Assembly: GCF_900113315.1 (NCBI RefSeq)
Contig: NZ_FOZG01000002.1
Coordinates: 868,001 to 932,000 of the forward strand
Direction of reading: 5' to 3'
Length of the DNA stretch: 64,000 nt
Origin: Sphingomonas jatrophae
GTDB lineage: Bacteria; Pseudomonadota; Alphaproteobacteria; Sphingomonadales; Sphingomonadaceae
In this document: piece by piece, positions 45,333 to 54,258 of the stretch
How positions within the stretch are numbered: the first letter of the stretch is position 1
Layout: every line of letters begins with the position of its first letter
Made by a program: the position numbers and the translations under genes
Notes under the pieces: generated by a model
What the model saw: the letters and a program-made list of their open reading frames with translations, nothing else
Told to the model about the DNA's origin: nothing
Databases searched by the model: none

Positions 45333-46205
45333 TCAGGCGAGCGTCGCGGCGCACGCACGCAGCCACGCCGCTACCGCCTCCACCCGTGCGACGCGGCGCA
45401 GATCGGCATGCGTGACCAGCCAGAAGCTGCGGCGCAGCCGGAAGTCGGGCAGGATCGGCACCAGCCCGGGATCGGCATCGCCGATGAACTGCGGCAGCAC
45501 GCCGATGCCTCCGCCGCCCGCAATGGCGCGGTGCTGGACGTTGATCGACGGGGATCGGATCGCCGGCGCCAAAGCGTCGCCAAGCTCGCCCAGATAATCC
45601 AGCTCGGGCGCAGGCACGAATTCGGGGACGTAGCCGACCAGCCGATGCTCGCCGAGGTCGGCGGCGGCCCCGGGCGCGCCATGCCGCTCGAGGTAGGTCG
45701 GCGCGGCGTAGAGGCGCAGCGCATAATCGGCCAGCTTGGCCGCCACCAGCCGGCCCGAGCGCGGCCGCGCCAGCATGACCGCCAGATCCGCCTCGCGCCG
45801 GGAGGGGTCGAGAAAGCCCGAAGCGGTGACCAGATCGAGCCGCAGCGCCGGGTGTGCCGCGGCGAAGGCGGCGACCGCCGGCGCCAGCACCCAGGTCGCA
45901 AAGCCCTCGGCGACGCTCACGCGCACCTGTCCGCTCGCGCCCGCCGCCCCGCCGGCAATCTCGCCCGCCGCGGCGATGGCGGCGCTTTCCGCCGCCTCGG
46001 CATGCGCCAGCAGCGCCTCGCCCCGCGCGCTCGGCCGGCGCTCGCCCCCCGTCCCCTCGAACAGCGCCGCACCCAGCGCCCGCTCCAGCCGCGACAGGCG
46101 GCGCGCAACGGTGGTGGCGTCCAGCGCCAGCGTGCGCGCCGCCGGTGCGATCCGGCCGGTCCGCGCGACCGCCAGGAACACGCGCAGATCGTCCCAGTCG
46201 AACAT
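45333..46205 (-). CDS. LysR-family transcriptional regulator
   Basis: A 290-residue LTTR. N-terminal winged HTH: FDWDDLRVFLAVARTGRIAPAARTLALDATTVARRLSRLERALGA. The effector domain (residues 90-290) is of the periplasmic binding-protein type. It is divergent from the valine operon at 46310 with a 104-base intergenic region rich in TGCA repeats, so it is the likely regulator. In Pseudomonas the equivalent mmsAB operon uses an AraC-type regulator, so the control differs. Confidence 0.88.
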   Translation of the reverse strand: MFDWDDLRVFLAVARTGRIAPAARTLALDATTVARRLSRLERALGAALFEGTGGERRPSARGEALLAHAEAAESAAIAAAGEIAGGAAGASGQVRVSVAEGFATWVLAPAVAAFAAAHPALRLDLVTASGFLDPSRREADLAVMLARPRSGRLVAAKLADYALRLYAAPTYLERHGAPGAAADLGEHRLVGYVPEFVPAPELDYLGELGDALAPAIRSPSINVQHRAIAGGGGIGVLPQFIGDADPGLVPILPDFRLRRSFWLVTHADLRRVARVEAVAAWLRACAATLA

Positions 46206-46214
46206 CGCCTATCC

Positions 46215-46261
46215 TGCAAAAACGCAGCTGCCCGGTGCAAAGCTGCACGGTTGCATGCAAC
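46215..46261. promoter_or_regulatory. Operator cluster between LysR gene and mmsA
   Basis: Within 47 bases there are three TGCA-containing repeats: TGCAAAAACGCA (from 46215), GTGCA-AAGC-TGCAC (46235-46248), and the perfect 12-base palindrome GTTGCATGCAAC (46250-46261). LysR regulators bind T-N11-A-type dyads in such gaps; the last two are the best candidates. Confidence 0.5.
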
Positions 46262-46309
46262 GGCGCAATGGCAGAAGGCGGATGGGAACGAGCGGAGGTC
46301 TTTCACGCC

Positions 46310-47803
46310 ATGCGAGTCGTCGAACATTTTGTCGCAGGCGCCAGCGCCGGGGGCGGCAGCCGCCGGTCCGATGTGTTCGACCCGAATTCGGGTCAGGTGC
46401 AGGCGCAGGTGCTGCTTGGCGGCCAGGCCGAGCTTCAGGCCGCGGTGGATGCCGCGAAGGCGGCGCAGCCCGCCTGGGCCGCGACCAACCCGCAGCGCCG
46501 CGCGCGCATCATGTTCAACTTCAAGGCGCTGGTCGAAGCGCACATGGATGAGCTGGCCCACCTGCTCTCGTCCGAACATGGCAAGGTGATCGCCGATTCG
46601 AAGGGCGACATCCAGCGCGGGCTTGAGGTGGTGGAGTTCGCCTGCGGCATTCCCCATGTGCTCAAGGGCGAATATACCCAGGGCGCCGGCCCCGGCATCG
46701 ACGTCTTCTCGATGCGCCAGCCGATCGGCATCGGCGCGGGCATCACGCCGTTCAACTTCCCGGCGATGATCCCGCTGTGGATGGGCGCGGTGGCGGTGGC
46801 GTGCGGCAACGCCTTCATCCTGAAGCCGTCCGAGCGCGATCCGTCGGTGCCGGTACGGCTTACCGAGCTGATGAAGGAAGCGGGTGCGCCCGACGGCATC
46901 TTCCAGTGCGTCCACGGCGACAAGGAGATGGTCGACGCGATCCTCGACCACCCCGATATCGGCGCGGTCAGCTTCGTCGGGTCGTCCGACATCGCCCAAT
47001 ATGTCTATTCGCGCGGCGTCGCCGCGGGCAAGCGCGTGCAGGCGATGGGCGGCGCCAAGAATCACGGCATCATCATGCCCGACGCCGATCTCGACCAGGC
47101 GGTGAACGACCTGATCGGTGCAGCCTATGGCTCGGCCGGTGAGCGCTGCATGGCGCTGCCCGTCGTCGTGCCGGTGGGCGAGGACACGGCCGAACGGCTG
47201 CGCGCAAAGCTGCTGCCCGCGATCGAGGCGCTGCGCGTCGGCGTGTCGACCGACAAGGATGCGCATTACGGCCCCGTCGTCACCGCCGCGCACAAGGCCA
47301 AGGTCGAGAGCTACATCCAGAAGGGCGTCGACGAAGGCGCCGAACTGGTCGTCGACGGCCGGGGCTTCAAGCTGCAGGGCTATGAGGACGGCTTCTTCGT
47401 GGGTCCGACGCTGTTCGACCGCGTCACCACCGACATGACGACCTACAAGGAAGAGATTTTCGGGCCCGTCCTCCAGATCGTCCGCGCCAGGGATTTCGAC
47501 GAGGCGGTCGCGCTGCCGTCCAAGCACCAATATGGCAACGGCGTCGCCATCTTCACGCGCAACGGCCATGCCGCGCGGGAGTTCGCCCAGCGCGTCCAGG
47601 TGGGCATGGTCGGCATCAACGTGCCGATCCCGGTGCCCGTCGCCTATCACAGCTTCGGCGGCTGGAAGCGTTCCGCCTTCGGTGACCACAACCAGCACGG
47701 CATGGAAGGCATCCGTTTCTGGACCAAGGTGAAGACGGTGACGCAGCGCTGGCCGGACGGCGGCAGCGGCGACAGCGCCTTCATCATTCCGACGATGGGG
47801 TAA
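46310..47803 (+). CDS. mmsA: CoA-acylating methylmalonate-semialdehyde dehydrogenase
   Basis: A 497-residue ALDH that oxidises methylmalonate semialdehyde to propionyl-CoA and CO2, the last step of valine breakdown. NAD-binding and catalytic landmarks: PFNFPAMIPLW, SFVGSSDIAQYVY, and catalytic Cys280 in GSAGERCMALPV, with AMGGAKNHGIIMPDAD as in the CoA-acylating subgroup. Start is the ATG at 46310, with GCGGAGG upstream. First gene of the valine operon; product feeds pccAB at 20-29 kb. Confidence 0.95.
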   Translation: MRVVEHFVAGASAGGGSRRSDVFDPNSGQVQAQVLLGGQAELQAAVDAAKAAQPAWAATNPQRRARIMFNFKALVEAHMDELAHLLSSEHGKVIADSKGDIQRGLEVVEFACGIPHVLKGEYTQGAGPGIDVFSMRQPIGIGAGITPFNFPAMIPLWMGAVAVACGNAFILKPSERDPSVPVRLTELMKEAGAPDGIFQCVHGDKEMVDAILDHPDIGAVSFVGSSDIAQYVYSRGVAAGKRVQAMGGAKNHGIIMPDADLDQAVNDLIGAAYGSAGERCMALPVVVPVGEDTAERLRAKLLPAIEALRVGVSTDKDAHYGPVVTAAHKAKVESYIQKGVDEGAELVVDGRGFKLQGYEDGFFVGPTLFDRVTTDMTTYKEEIFGPVLQIVRARDFDEAVALPSKHQYGNGVAIFTRNGHAAREFAQRVQVGMVGINVPIPVPVAYHSFGGWKRSAFGDHNQHGMEGIRFWTKVKTVTQRWPDGGSGDSAFIIPTMG

Positions 47804-47813
47804 GGCGACGCAC

Positions 47814-48233
47814 GTGGATCGCCCGCACAGGATCGGGAAGCCGGGCCGGCTGGCCTGGCTGCTCGGCCTCGTCTGGGCGGTGTCGTGCATGATGCCGGTC
47901 GGCGATCTCGCGCGCGGGCCCCAGGCAGAGGGCATCGTCCTGCTGATGTTCGGCTGGTTCGGCGTGCTGATGGGCAATCCGGCATGGCTCGGCAACATCG
48001 TGCTGCCCGTCATGCTGCCGCTGATCGGCGCTGAGCGGGTGCGGCCCCGCGCATTGCAGATCGGGGCCATCGCGCTGATCGTCTGCGGCGCGGGCGCGTT
48101 CTTCTGGCACGATCTGCCCGATGATAGCGGATCGAACCTGGTCGTCCGCTGGCGTGCGGGCTTCTATATGTGGGTCGCGACGATGTGGGGGGCGGCCGCC
48201 GTGGCGCTCCTCCGAACGAGACAGGCGGGATGA
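47814..48233 (+). CDS. Small four-helix membrane protein, unknown
   Basis: A 139-residue protein with hydrophobic segments near residues 12-28, 43-62, 80-98 and 115-132 and basic ends. Not recognised. It starts at a GTG 11 bases after mmsA and overlaps the acyl-CoA dehydrogenase ATG by four bases, so it is co-translated with the valine genes. A transport role is conceivable but the size is small. Confidence 0.7.
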   Translation: MDRPHRIGKPGRLAWLLGLVWAVSCMMPVGDLARGPQAEGIVLLMFGWFGVLMGNPAWLGNIVLPVMLPLIGAERVRPRALQIGAIALIVCGAGAFFWHDLPDDSGSNLVVRWRAGFYMWVATMWGAAAVALLRTRQAG

Positions 48234-49378
48234 CGATGACGCAGTTCGATCTCGACGACGACCAGCGCGCCATTCAGGAGATGGCGCAGCGGTTCACCGC
48301 GGACGCGATCACGCCCTTCGCGGCGGAGTGGGACGAGCATCACATCTTTCCCCGCGACACGATCCGCGCCGCGGCCGAGCTCGGCTTCGGCGCGATCTAC
48401 GTGTCGGAGGAGAGCGGCGGCATCGGCCTCGGCCGGCTCGAATCCGCACTGATCATGGAGGCAATGGCTTATGGCTGTCCCTCCACGTCCGCGTTCATCT
48501 CGATCCACAACATGGCCGCGTGGATGATCGACCGCTTCGGCAGCGACACCGTGAAGGCGAAATACCTGCCCGATCTGGTCAGCTGCACGCGGCTCGGCTC
48601 CTACTGCCTGACCGAGCCGGGCTCGGGTTCCGACGCGGCCGCGCTGAAGACGCGCGCGGTGCGGGACGGCGACGATTATGTCGTCACCGGCTCCAAGGCG
48701 TTCATCTCCGGCGGCGGCGAGAACGAAGTCTATGTCGTCATGGTCCGCACCGGGGTTGAGGGGCCGAAGGGCATCTCGTGCCTCGTCATCGAGAAGGACA
48801 TGCCCGGCGTGTCGTTCGGCGCGCAGGAGCGCAAGCTCGGCTGGCATTCGCAGCCGACCGCGCAGGTCAATTTCGACGGTGTGCGCGTGCCCGCGGAGAA
48901 CCTCGTCGGCGCGGAGGGGGACGGCTTCAAGATCGCGATGTCCGGCCTCGATGGCGGGCGGCTCAACATCGGCGCCTGCTCGCTCGGCGGTGCGCAGCGC
49001 TGCCTGGACGAGGCGATCCGCTACACCAAGGACCGCCGCCAGTTCGGCCAGGCGATTGCCGACTTCCAGAACACCCAGTTCACGCTGGCCGACATGGAAA
49101 CGGAGCTGCAGGCCGCGCGCGCCTTGCTCTACGCCGCCGCTGCGAAGGTGACGGCAGGCGCACCGGACAAGACGCGCTTCGCCGCCATGGCCAAGCGCTT
49201 CGCCACCGATACCGGCCAGGCGGTGGTCGACCGCGCCTTGCAGCTGCACGGCGGCTACGGCTATCTGATGGACTATCCGATCGAGCGGATCTGGCGCGAC
49301 CTGCGCGTCCACCGCATTCTCGAAGGCACCAACGAAGTGATGCGCATGATCGTCGGCCGCGAGCTGGTGCGCGGATGA
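48230..49378 (+). CDS. Isobutyryl-CoA dehydrogenase (acyl-CoA dehydrogenase)
   Basis: A 382-residue flavoenzyme. Family motifs: SYCLTEPGSGSDAAALKT (FAD region), ITKDRRQFGQ-like RYTKDRRQFGQAIADFQ, and the C-terminal LHGGYGYLMDYPIERIWRDLRVHRILEGTNEVMR with the catalytic Glu in EGTNE. The position between mmsA and HIBYL-CoA hydrolase indicates isobutyryl-CoA to methacrylyl-CoA. Substrate is inferred from the operon. ATG start overlaps the previous stop. Confidence 0.9.
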   Translation: MTMTQFDLDDDQRAIQEMAQRFTADAITPFAAEWDEHHIFPRDTIRAAAELGFGAIYVSEESGGIGLGRLESALIMEAMAYGCPSTSAFISIHNMAAWMIDRFGSDTVKAKYLPDLVSCTRLGSYCLTEPGSGSDAAALKTRAVRDGDDYVVTGSKAFISGGGENEVYVVMVRTGVEGPKGISCLVIEKDMPGVSFGAQERKLGWHSQPTAQVNFDGVRVPAENLVGAEGDGFKIAMSGLDGGRLNIGACSLGGAQRCLDEAIRYTKDRRQFGQAIADFQNTQFTLADMETELQAARALLYAAAAKVTAGAPDKTRFAAMAKRFATDTGQAVVDRALQLHGGYGYLMDYPIERIWRDLRVHRILEGTNEVMRMIVGRELVRG

Positions 49379-51129
49379 GCGACACCGCCCGCCCCGCCGC
49401 CGTCGCCCAGTGGAGCGAGGCGATGCAGCGCGCCGGCGCGGCGATGCTGTCGCTCGCCAAGTCGCCCCCCACCCCTGCCGCCAGCCGGCCGTGGGATCCC
49501 GCCCCCATCCTCCAGTCGATGCTGGGCGCGATGGCGGATTGGGCGTCGCGGCCGCAGGATCTGTTCAAGCTCCAGACGCAGGCGATGGGCGAGTGGGCCG
49601 ATTTCTGGGCCGCCACTTTCCGCGGGCAAGGCGCGGAGCAGCCGATCGCGCGCGGGGACCGGCGCTTCACCGATCCGCAATGGGCGGAGGACCCCGCCTA
49701 TCGCACGCTGCGCGATGCCTATCTGCTCGCCAGCCGCCAGCTGCGCCAGCTGAACGACCAGACGGCGGGCGAGGGCCCGGGCAAGACAATGCTGAACTTC
49801 CTCGTCGAGAGCTATCTCAACGCGGTCGCGCCCAGCAACTTTCCGCTGACCAACCCCGAGGCGGCGCGCCGCACGGTGGAGACGGGCGGCGCCAACCTCG
49901 TTGCCGGCTTCGCCAACCTGCTGGAGGATGCCGCCAGCGGCCGCGGCATCGTCCGCCGCCGCACCGATCCGGACGCGTTCAAAAAGGGCGAGACGATCGC
50001 CGCCACGCCCGGCTCGGTCGTGTTCCAGAACCGCCTGTTCCAGCTGATCCAGTACGATCCGACAACGCCGGACGTCGCGGCTGAGCCGATGCTCTACGTG
50101 CCGCCGCTGGTGAACCGCTATTACATGATCGACCTGAAGCCGAAGGCATCGATGGTACGCTGGCTGGTCGAGCAGGGGCGCACCGTGTTCGTCATTTCCT
50201 GGGTCAATCCGGGTGAGGCTCAGCGCGATGCGGATGTCTCCGCTTACGTCACCGAGGGCGTGATCGAGGCGCTCGGCGCCGTGGAGCGGGCGACGGGGCG
50301 GACGGGCACCGACCTGTTCGGCTTCTGCCTGGGCGGCACGCTGATCGCCATCGCGCTCGCCTATCTCGCGGCGAAGGGCGAGGCGGAGCGCGCCAACTCG
50401 GCGACCTTGATCGGCTCCATGGTCGATTTCGGCGACATGCGCGACTGGTCCGCCTTCGTCCACGAGGCGCATCTCGATGCACTGGACGAACATACCGCCA
50501 AGCGCGGCTACATCCATGCGGACGAGCTGCAGCAGCTGTTCAGCGCGGTGCGCGCGAACGACCTGATCTGGTCGTCCGTCGTGAACCATTATCTGCTCGA
50601 CCGGCCGGCCCCGCCGTCCGACCTGCTCTACTGGTTCGAGGACGGCGCGCGCATCCCCGCCGCCTTCCTGAAATCCTACAATCGCGAGCTGCTCTACAAC
50701 AACCGGCTGCGCGAGCCGGCGGCGTTCAAGGTGGTCGACGTGCCGATCGATCTCGGCGCGATCCGCACCCCCATCCTGTCGATCGCGCTGAAGGACGATC
50801 ACGTCTCCGCCTGGGACGCGGTCTATCGCGGCGCGCGCCTGTTCGGCGGCGACGTGACCTTCCTGCTCGGCGGATCGGGGCACAATGCCGGCGTGATCAA
50901 TCCGCCGGCCGCGAACAAGCACGGTTTCTGGCGCAACCCGGATATGCCGGAGAGCGCCGACGAATGGCTCGCCGGGGCGGAGAAGCTGCCAGGTTCATGG
51001 TGGCCCACCTGGAATGAGTGGCTGGGCGCGCACGGTTCTGCCGAGCGCGTGCCGGCGCGAGAGGTTGGTGAAGGCGCACTGCCGGCGATCGAGCCCGCTC
51101 CGGGTTCATACGCGCTGGCCGACCAGTGA
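49375..51129 (+). CDS. phaC: Class I polyhydroxyalkanoate synthase
   Basis: A 584-residue PHA synthase. The lipase-box variant GFCLGG carries catalytic Cys318; the Asp is in KDDHVSAW and the His in GGSGHNAGVI. The N-terminal PhaC_N domain has NPLTP-like LTNPEAARRTVETGG and LFQLIQYDP. It polymerises 3-hydroxyacyl-CoA into storage polyester. phaA and phaB are not here; the gene is embedded between acyl-CoA dehydrogenase and HIBYL-CoA hydrolase with four-base overlaps on both sides, so it is co-expressed with valine breakdown. Confidence 0.94.
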   Translation: MSDTARPAAVAQWSEAMQRAGAAMLSLAKSPPTPAASRPWDPAPILQSMLGAMADWASRPQDLFKLQTQAMGEWADFWAATFRGQGAEQPIARGDRRFTDPQWAEDPAYRTLRDAYLLASRQLRQLNDQTAGEGPGKTMLNFLVESYLNAVAPSNFPLTNPEAARRTVETGGANLVAGFANLLEDAASGRGIVRRRTDPDAFKKGETIAATPGSVVFQNRLFQLIQYDPTTPDVAAEPMLYVPPLVNRYYMIDLKPKASMVRWLVEQGRTVFVISWVNPGEAQRDADVSAYVTEGVIEALGAVERATGRTGTDLFGFCLGGTLIAIALAYLAAKGEAERANSATLIGSMVDFGDMRDWSAFVHEAHLDALDEHTAKRGYIHADELQQLFSAVRANDLIWSSVVNHYLLDRPAPPSDLLYWFEDGARIPAAFLKSYNRELLYNNRLREPAAFKVVDVPIDLGAIRTPILSIALKDDHVSAWDAVYRGARLFGGDVTFLLGGSGHNAGVINPPAANKHGFWRNPDMPESADEWLAGAEKLPGSWWPTWNEWLGAHGSAERVPAREVGEGALPAIEPAPGSYALADQ

Positions 51130-52217
51130 CAATTCAGGAAAACGCGCCAGTGAACATCATGACCCAGGATCAGGTGCTGACGCACGTCGACGGACGCGTC
51201 GGCCGGCTGCGGCTGAACCGCCCCAAGGCGATCCATGCGCTCACCCTCGACATGGTGCAGGCGATGACCCGCGCACTGGTTGAGTGGCGCAACGATCCCA
51301 CGGTCGAGCTGGTGCTGATCGACCATGCCGAGGGCCGCGGCTTCTGCGCCGGCGGCGACGTGGTGACGATCGCCAAGAGCGCGGAAGGCCACGGCGCCGC
51401 GGGTGATGCCTTCTTCTACCAGGAATATCGGATGAACCATCTGATGTATTCCTATCCGAAAGCGGGCGTCGTCTTCCTCGACGGCATCACCATGGGCGGT
51501 GGCGTCGGCATCTCCTGCCCCTGCCGCTACCGCGTCGCGACCGAGCGGACGGTCTTCTCCATGCCCGAGACCGCGATCGGCCTGTTCCCCGATGTCGGCG
51601 CGGGCCGTTATCTCTCGCGCCTGCGCGGGCGTGCGGCGCAGTTCCTCGCCCTCACCAGCGCGCGGCTCGACGGGGCGGAGTGTTTGGCGCTCCGGCTCGC
51701 CACGCATTACATCCCGTCCGACCGGCTCGACGCGGTCAAGCAGGCGCTGACCGAGCGGCCGGGCGACGTCGAGCAGATCCTGGCGGACGCGTCCGAGACG
51801 CCGCCGCCCGCCCGGATCGAGAGCAATTACGAGCGGATCGACCGCCTGTTCGCCTCCGACCGGCTGGAGGACATCCTCGCTGCGCTGGAAGCAGACGGGT
51901 CCGAGTGGGCGGACAAGGAGCTCGCCCGCATCCGCAAGCATTCCCCGCTCGCCTGCAAGGTGTCGCTGCGGCTGCTGACGGAGAGCCCGCGCCAGCCGAC
52001 CTTCGAGGACGAGATGCGGCTGGAATATGCGGTCGTCTCGCGCATGTATCGCCAGCACGACTTCCTCGAGGGGGTCACCGCGGCGCTGATCGAGAAGACC
52101 GGCAATCCGGTGTGGAACCCCGCGACGCCCGAGGGCGTGACCGACGCGATGGTCGACGCGATCTTCACCGCCTTGCCTGCCAAGAAGACCTGGGATCCGC
52201 TGGAACTGGAGAGCTGA
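51126..52217 (+). CDS. 3-hydroxyisobutyryl-CoA hydrolase (HIBCH-like)
   Basis: A 363-residue crotonase-superfamily member. Motifs RGFCAGGDV and MGGGVGISCPCRYRVATERTVFSMPETAIGLFPDVGAGRYLSR are the HIBCH landmarks, including Glu and Asp in PETAIGLFPDVG. It hydrolyses 3-hydroxyisobutyryl-CoA, so the next step (mmsB) can oxidise the free acid. GTG start overlaps the phaC stop. Confidence 0.9.
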   Translation: MTIQENAPVNIMTQDQVLTHVDGRVGRLRLNRPKAIHALTLDMVQAMTRALVEWRNDPTVELVLIDHAEGRGFCAGGDVVTIAKSAEGHGAAGDAFFYQEYRMNHLMYSYPKAGVVFLDGITMGGGVGISCPCRYRVATERTVFSMPETAIGLFPDVGAGRYLSRLRGRAAQFLALTSARLDGAECLALRLATHYIPSDRLDAVKQALTERPGDVEQILADASETPPPARIESNYERIDRLFASDRLEDILAALEADGSEWADKELARIRKHSPLACKVSLRLLTESPRQPTFEDEMRLEYAVVSRMYRQHDFLEGVTAALIEKTGNPVWNPATPEGVTDAMVDAIFTALPAKKTWDPLELES

Positions 52218-52220
52218 GCC

Positions 52221-52997
52221 GTGGCCGACTATGAAACCCTGCTGATCGAGCGCCACGATGCGGTGACGCTCGTCCGCCTCAACCGCCCGCAGGCGCTGAA
52301 CGCGCTGAACACGCAGGTGCTGGCCGATCTGATCCATGCCTTCGCCGCCTACGACGCCGATCCCGAGCAGCGCTGCCTGGTGCTGACGGGCAGCGAAAAG
52401 GCGTTCGCCGCCGGCGCCGACATCAAGCAGATGCAGGCCAAGGGCTTTGCCGAGATGTATGCGGAGAATTTCTTCGCGGGGTTCGAGCAGGTGACGCGCA
52501 CGCGCAAGCCGTGGATCGCGGCCGTTGCGGGCTTCGCGCTCGGCGGCGGGTGCGAGCTGGCGATGATGGCCGACATCATGATCGTCGCCGACAATGCCAA
52601 GTTCGGCCAGCCCGAGATCAAGATCGGCGTTGCGCCCGGCATGGGCGGGTCGCAGCGGCTGACGCGTGCGGTCGGCAAGTCCAAGGCGATGGACATGTGC
52701 CTGACCGGCCGGATGATGGATGCGGTGGAGGCCGAGAAGGGCAATCTCTGCTCCAAGATCGTGCCGCTGGCCGAGCTGGTGCCCGCCGCGCTCGACATGG
52801 CGAAGACGATCGCGTCGATGCCGCCGCTCGCCGCCATCGCCAACAAGGAGATGGTGAACCTCGCCTTCGAATCGACGCTCGGCACGGGCATCCTGTTCGA
52901 GCGGCGGCTGTTCAACGGCCTCACCGCCACCGACGACAAGGCCGAGGGCATGACCGCCTTCGTCGAGAAGCGCGCCGCCAACTGGGCCGGCCGCTGA
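52221..52997 (+). CDS. Enoyl-CoA hydratase (crotonase)
   Basis: A 258-residue enoyl-CoA hydratase with both catalytic glutamates: GGGCELAMMADI and PEIKIGVAPGMGG. Oxyanion-hole motif KAFAAGADIKQM. In the operon its role is methacrylyl-CoA to 3-hydroxyisobutyryl-CoA. GTG start three bases after the hydrolase stop. Confidence 0.92.
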   Translation: MADYETLLIERHDAVTLVRLNRPQALNALNTQVLADLIHAFAAYDADPEQRCLVLTGSEKAFAAGADIKQMQAKGFAEMYAENFFAGFEQVTRTRKPWIAAVAGFALGGGCELAMMADIMIVADNAKFGQPEIKIGVAPGMGGSQRLTRAVGKSKAMDMCLTGRMMDAVEAEKGNLCSKIVPLAELVPAALDMAKTIASMPPLAAIANKEMVNLAFESTLGTGILFERRLFNGLTATDDKAEGMTAFVEKRAANWAGR

Positions 52998-53031
52998 CCT
53001 TCTGACCCCATTTCATTCAAGGAACCCGCAC

Positions 53032-53922
53032 ATGGCGCGGATCGGCTTCATCGGGCTCGGCAACATGGGCGGTGGCATGGCCGCCAATCTGGTCAAGGCG
53101 GGCCACCAGGTCCGCGCCTTCGACTTGGCCCAAGCGGCGCTGGACCGTGCCGCCGAAGCCGGCGCGACGGTCGCCGGCTCCGCGGCGGAGGCGGTGGCCG
53201 ATGCCGAGGTGGTCGTCACCATGCTGCCCGCGGGCAAGCATGTCCGCGCGGTCTATGCCGGCGAGGTGCTCGGCAAGGCGCCCGCGGGCGCGCTGCTGAT
53301 CGACTGCTCCACCATCGACGGCGCGTCGGCCAAGGCCGTGTCGGCGGATGCGGCAGCCGCCGGCTATCGCATGGTCGACGCACCCGTTTCGGGCGGGATC
53401 GCCGCCGCCAATGGCGGCACGCTCACCTTCATGGTGGGCGGCAGCGCGGAGGATTTCGCCGCGGCGCAGGAGATTCTCGCCGGCATGGGCAAAGCGGTGA
53501 TCCACGCCGGCGCATCGGGCGCAGGTCAGGCGGTCAAGATCGTCAACAACATGCTGCTCGCCGCCAACATGATCGCGACGTGCGAGGCATTCGTGCTGGC
53601 CAAGAAGCTCGGGATCGACCAGCAGACCTTCTTCGACATCTCGTCCAAGGCGACGGGCCAGAGCTGGTCGATGACCAGCTATTGCCCGGTGCCCGGTGTC
53701 GGCCCCGAATCGCCAGCGGATCGCGGCTATCAGGGCGGCTTCGCCACCGCGCTGATGCTGAAGGACCTGAAGCTCGCCATGGCCGCCGCGCATGAGGCGG
53801 GCGCTGCCGTGCCGATGGGGGCGGCGGCCGAGTCTCTCTACCAGGCCTTTGCCAATGCGGGCTCCGCCGGGCTTGATTTCTCCGCGATCATCAAGCTGCT
53901 GGACGGAACGGAGGCGTCCTGA
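53032..53922 (+). CDS. mmsB: 3-hydroxyisobutyrate dehydrogenase
   Basis: A 296-residue beta-hydroxyacid dehydrogenase. NAD site IGFIGLGNMGGGMAANLVKAGH, substrate motif DAPVSGGIAAANGGTLTFMVGG and catalytic lysine in GAGQAVKIVNNMLLA, then FDISSKATGQSW. It makes methylmalonate semialdehyde for MmsA. Last gene of the valine operon. Confidence 0.95.
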   Translation: MARIGFIGLGNMGGGMAANLVKAGHQVRAFDLAQAALDRAAEAGATVAGSAAEAVADAEVVVTMLPAGKHVRAVYAGEVLGKAPAGALLIDCSTIDGASAKAVSADAAAAGYRMVDAPVSGGIAAANGGTLTFMVGGSAEDFAAAQEILAGMGKAVIHAGASGAGQAVKIVNNMLLAANMIATCEAFVLAKKLGIDQQTFFDISSKATGQSWSMTSYCPVPGVGPESPADRGYQGGFATALMLKDLKLAMAAAHEAGAAVPMGAAAESLYQAFANAGSAGLDFSAIIKLLDGTEAS

Positions 53923-53977
53923 TCGGAACGGCGGAAGCTGCGGGTCATTCTCTCCTCATCCCTGAAGGAGTTTGACC

Positions 53978-54241
53978 ATGGACCAGCAGCCCCCGATCGA
54001 CCGCGCCGACACCGCGCGCGCCAATGACGATCACGATCTGATCGAGCGCATGGCCGATGAGGCCGGCGGCGGCGGCGAAGCCTCGCGCAGCGGCGGCCGC
54101 GTCGCGACGGATGTCGGCACGCGCGTCGAGGTCAACAAGGCGCTCAATCCCGATGCGTCCGCCACCAGCGCGACCAAGTCGGACGACGTGCAGCCGGATA
54201 CCGGCACGGTGAGCGACCATGAGGGCGCGCAACGCGGCTGA
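53978..54241 (+). CDS. Small acidic hypothetical protein
   Basis: An 87-residue hydrophilic protein rich in Asp, Ala, Gly and Thr with no Cys or Trp, likely disordered. Not recognised. Translation is well supported: AAGGAG seven bases before the ATG at 53978. No promoter is evident beyond the 55-base gap after mmsB. Confidence 0.6.
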   Translation: MDQQPPIDRADTARANDDHDLIERMADEAGGGGEASRSGGRVATDVGTRVEVNKALNPDASATSATKSDDVQPDTGTVSDHEGAQRG

Positions 54242-54258
54242 GCCGCACGCCGCGCTGC

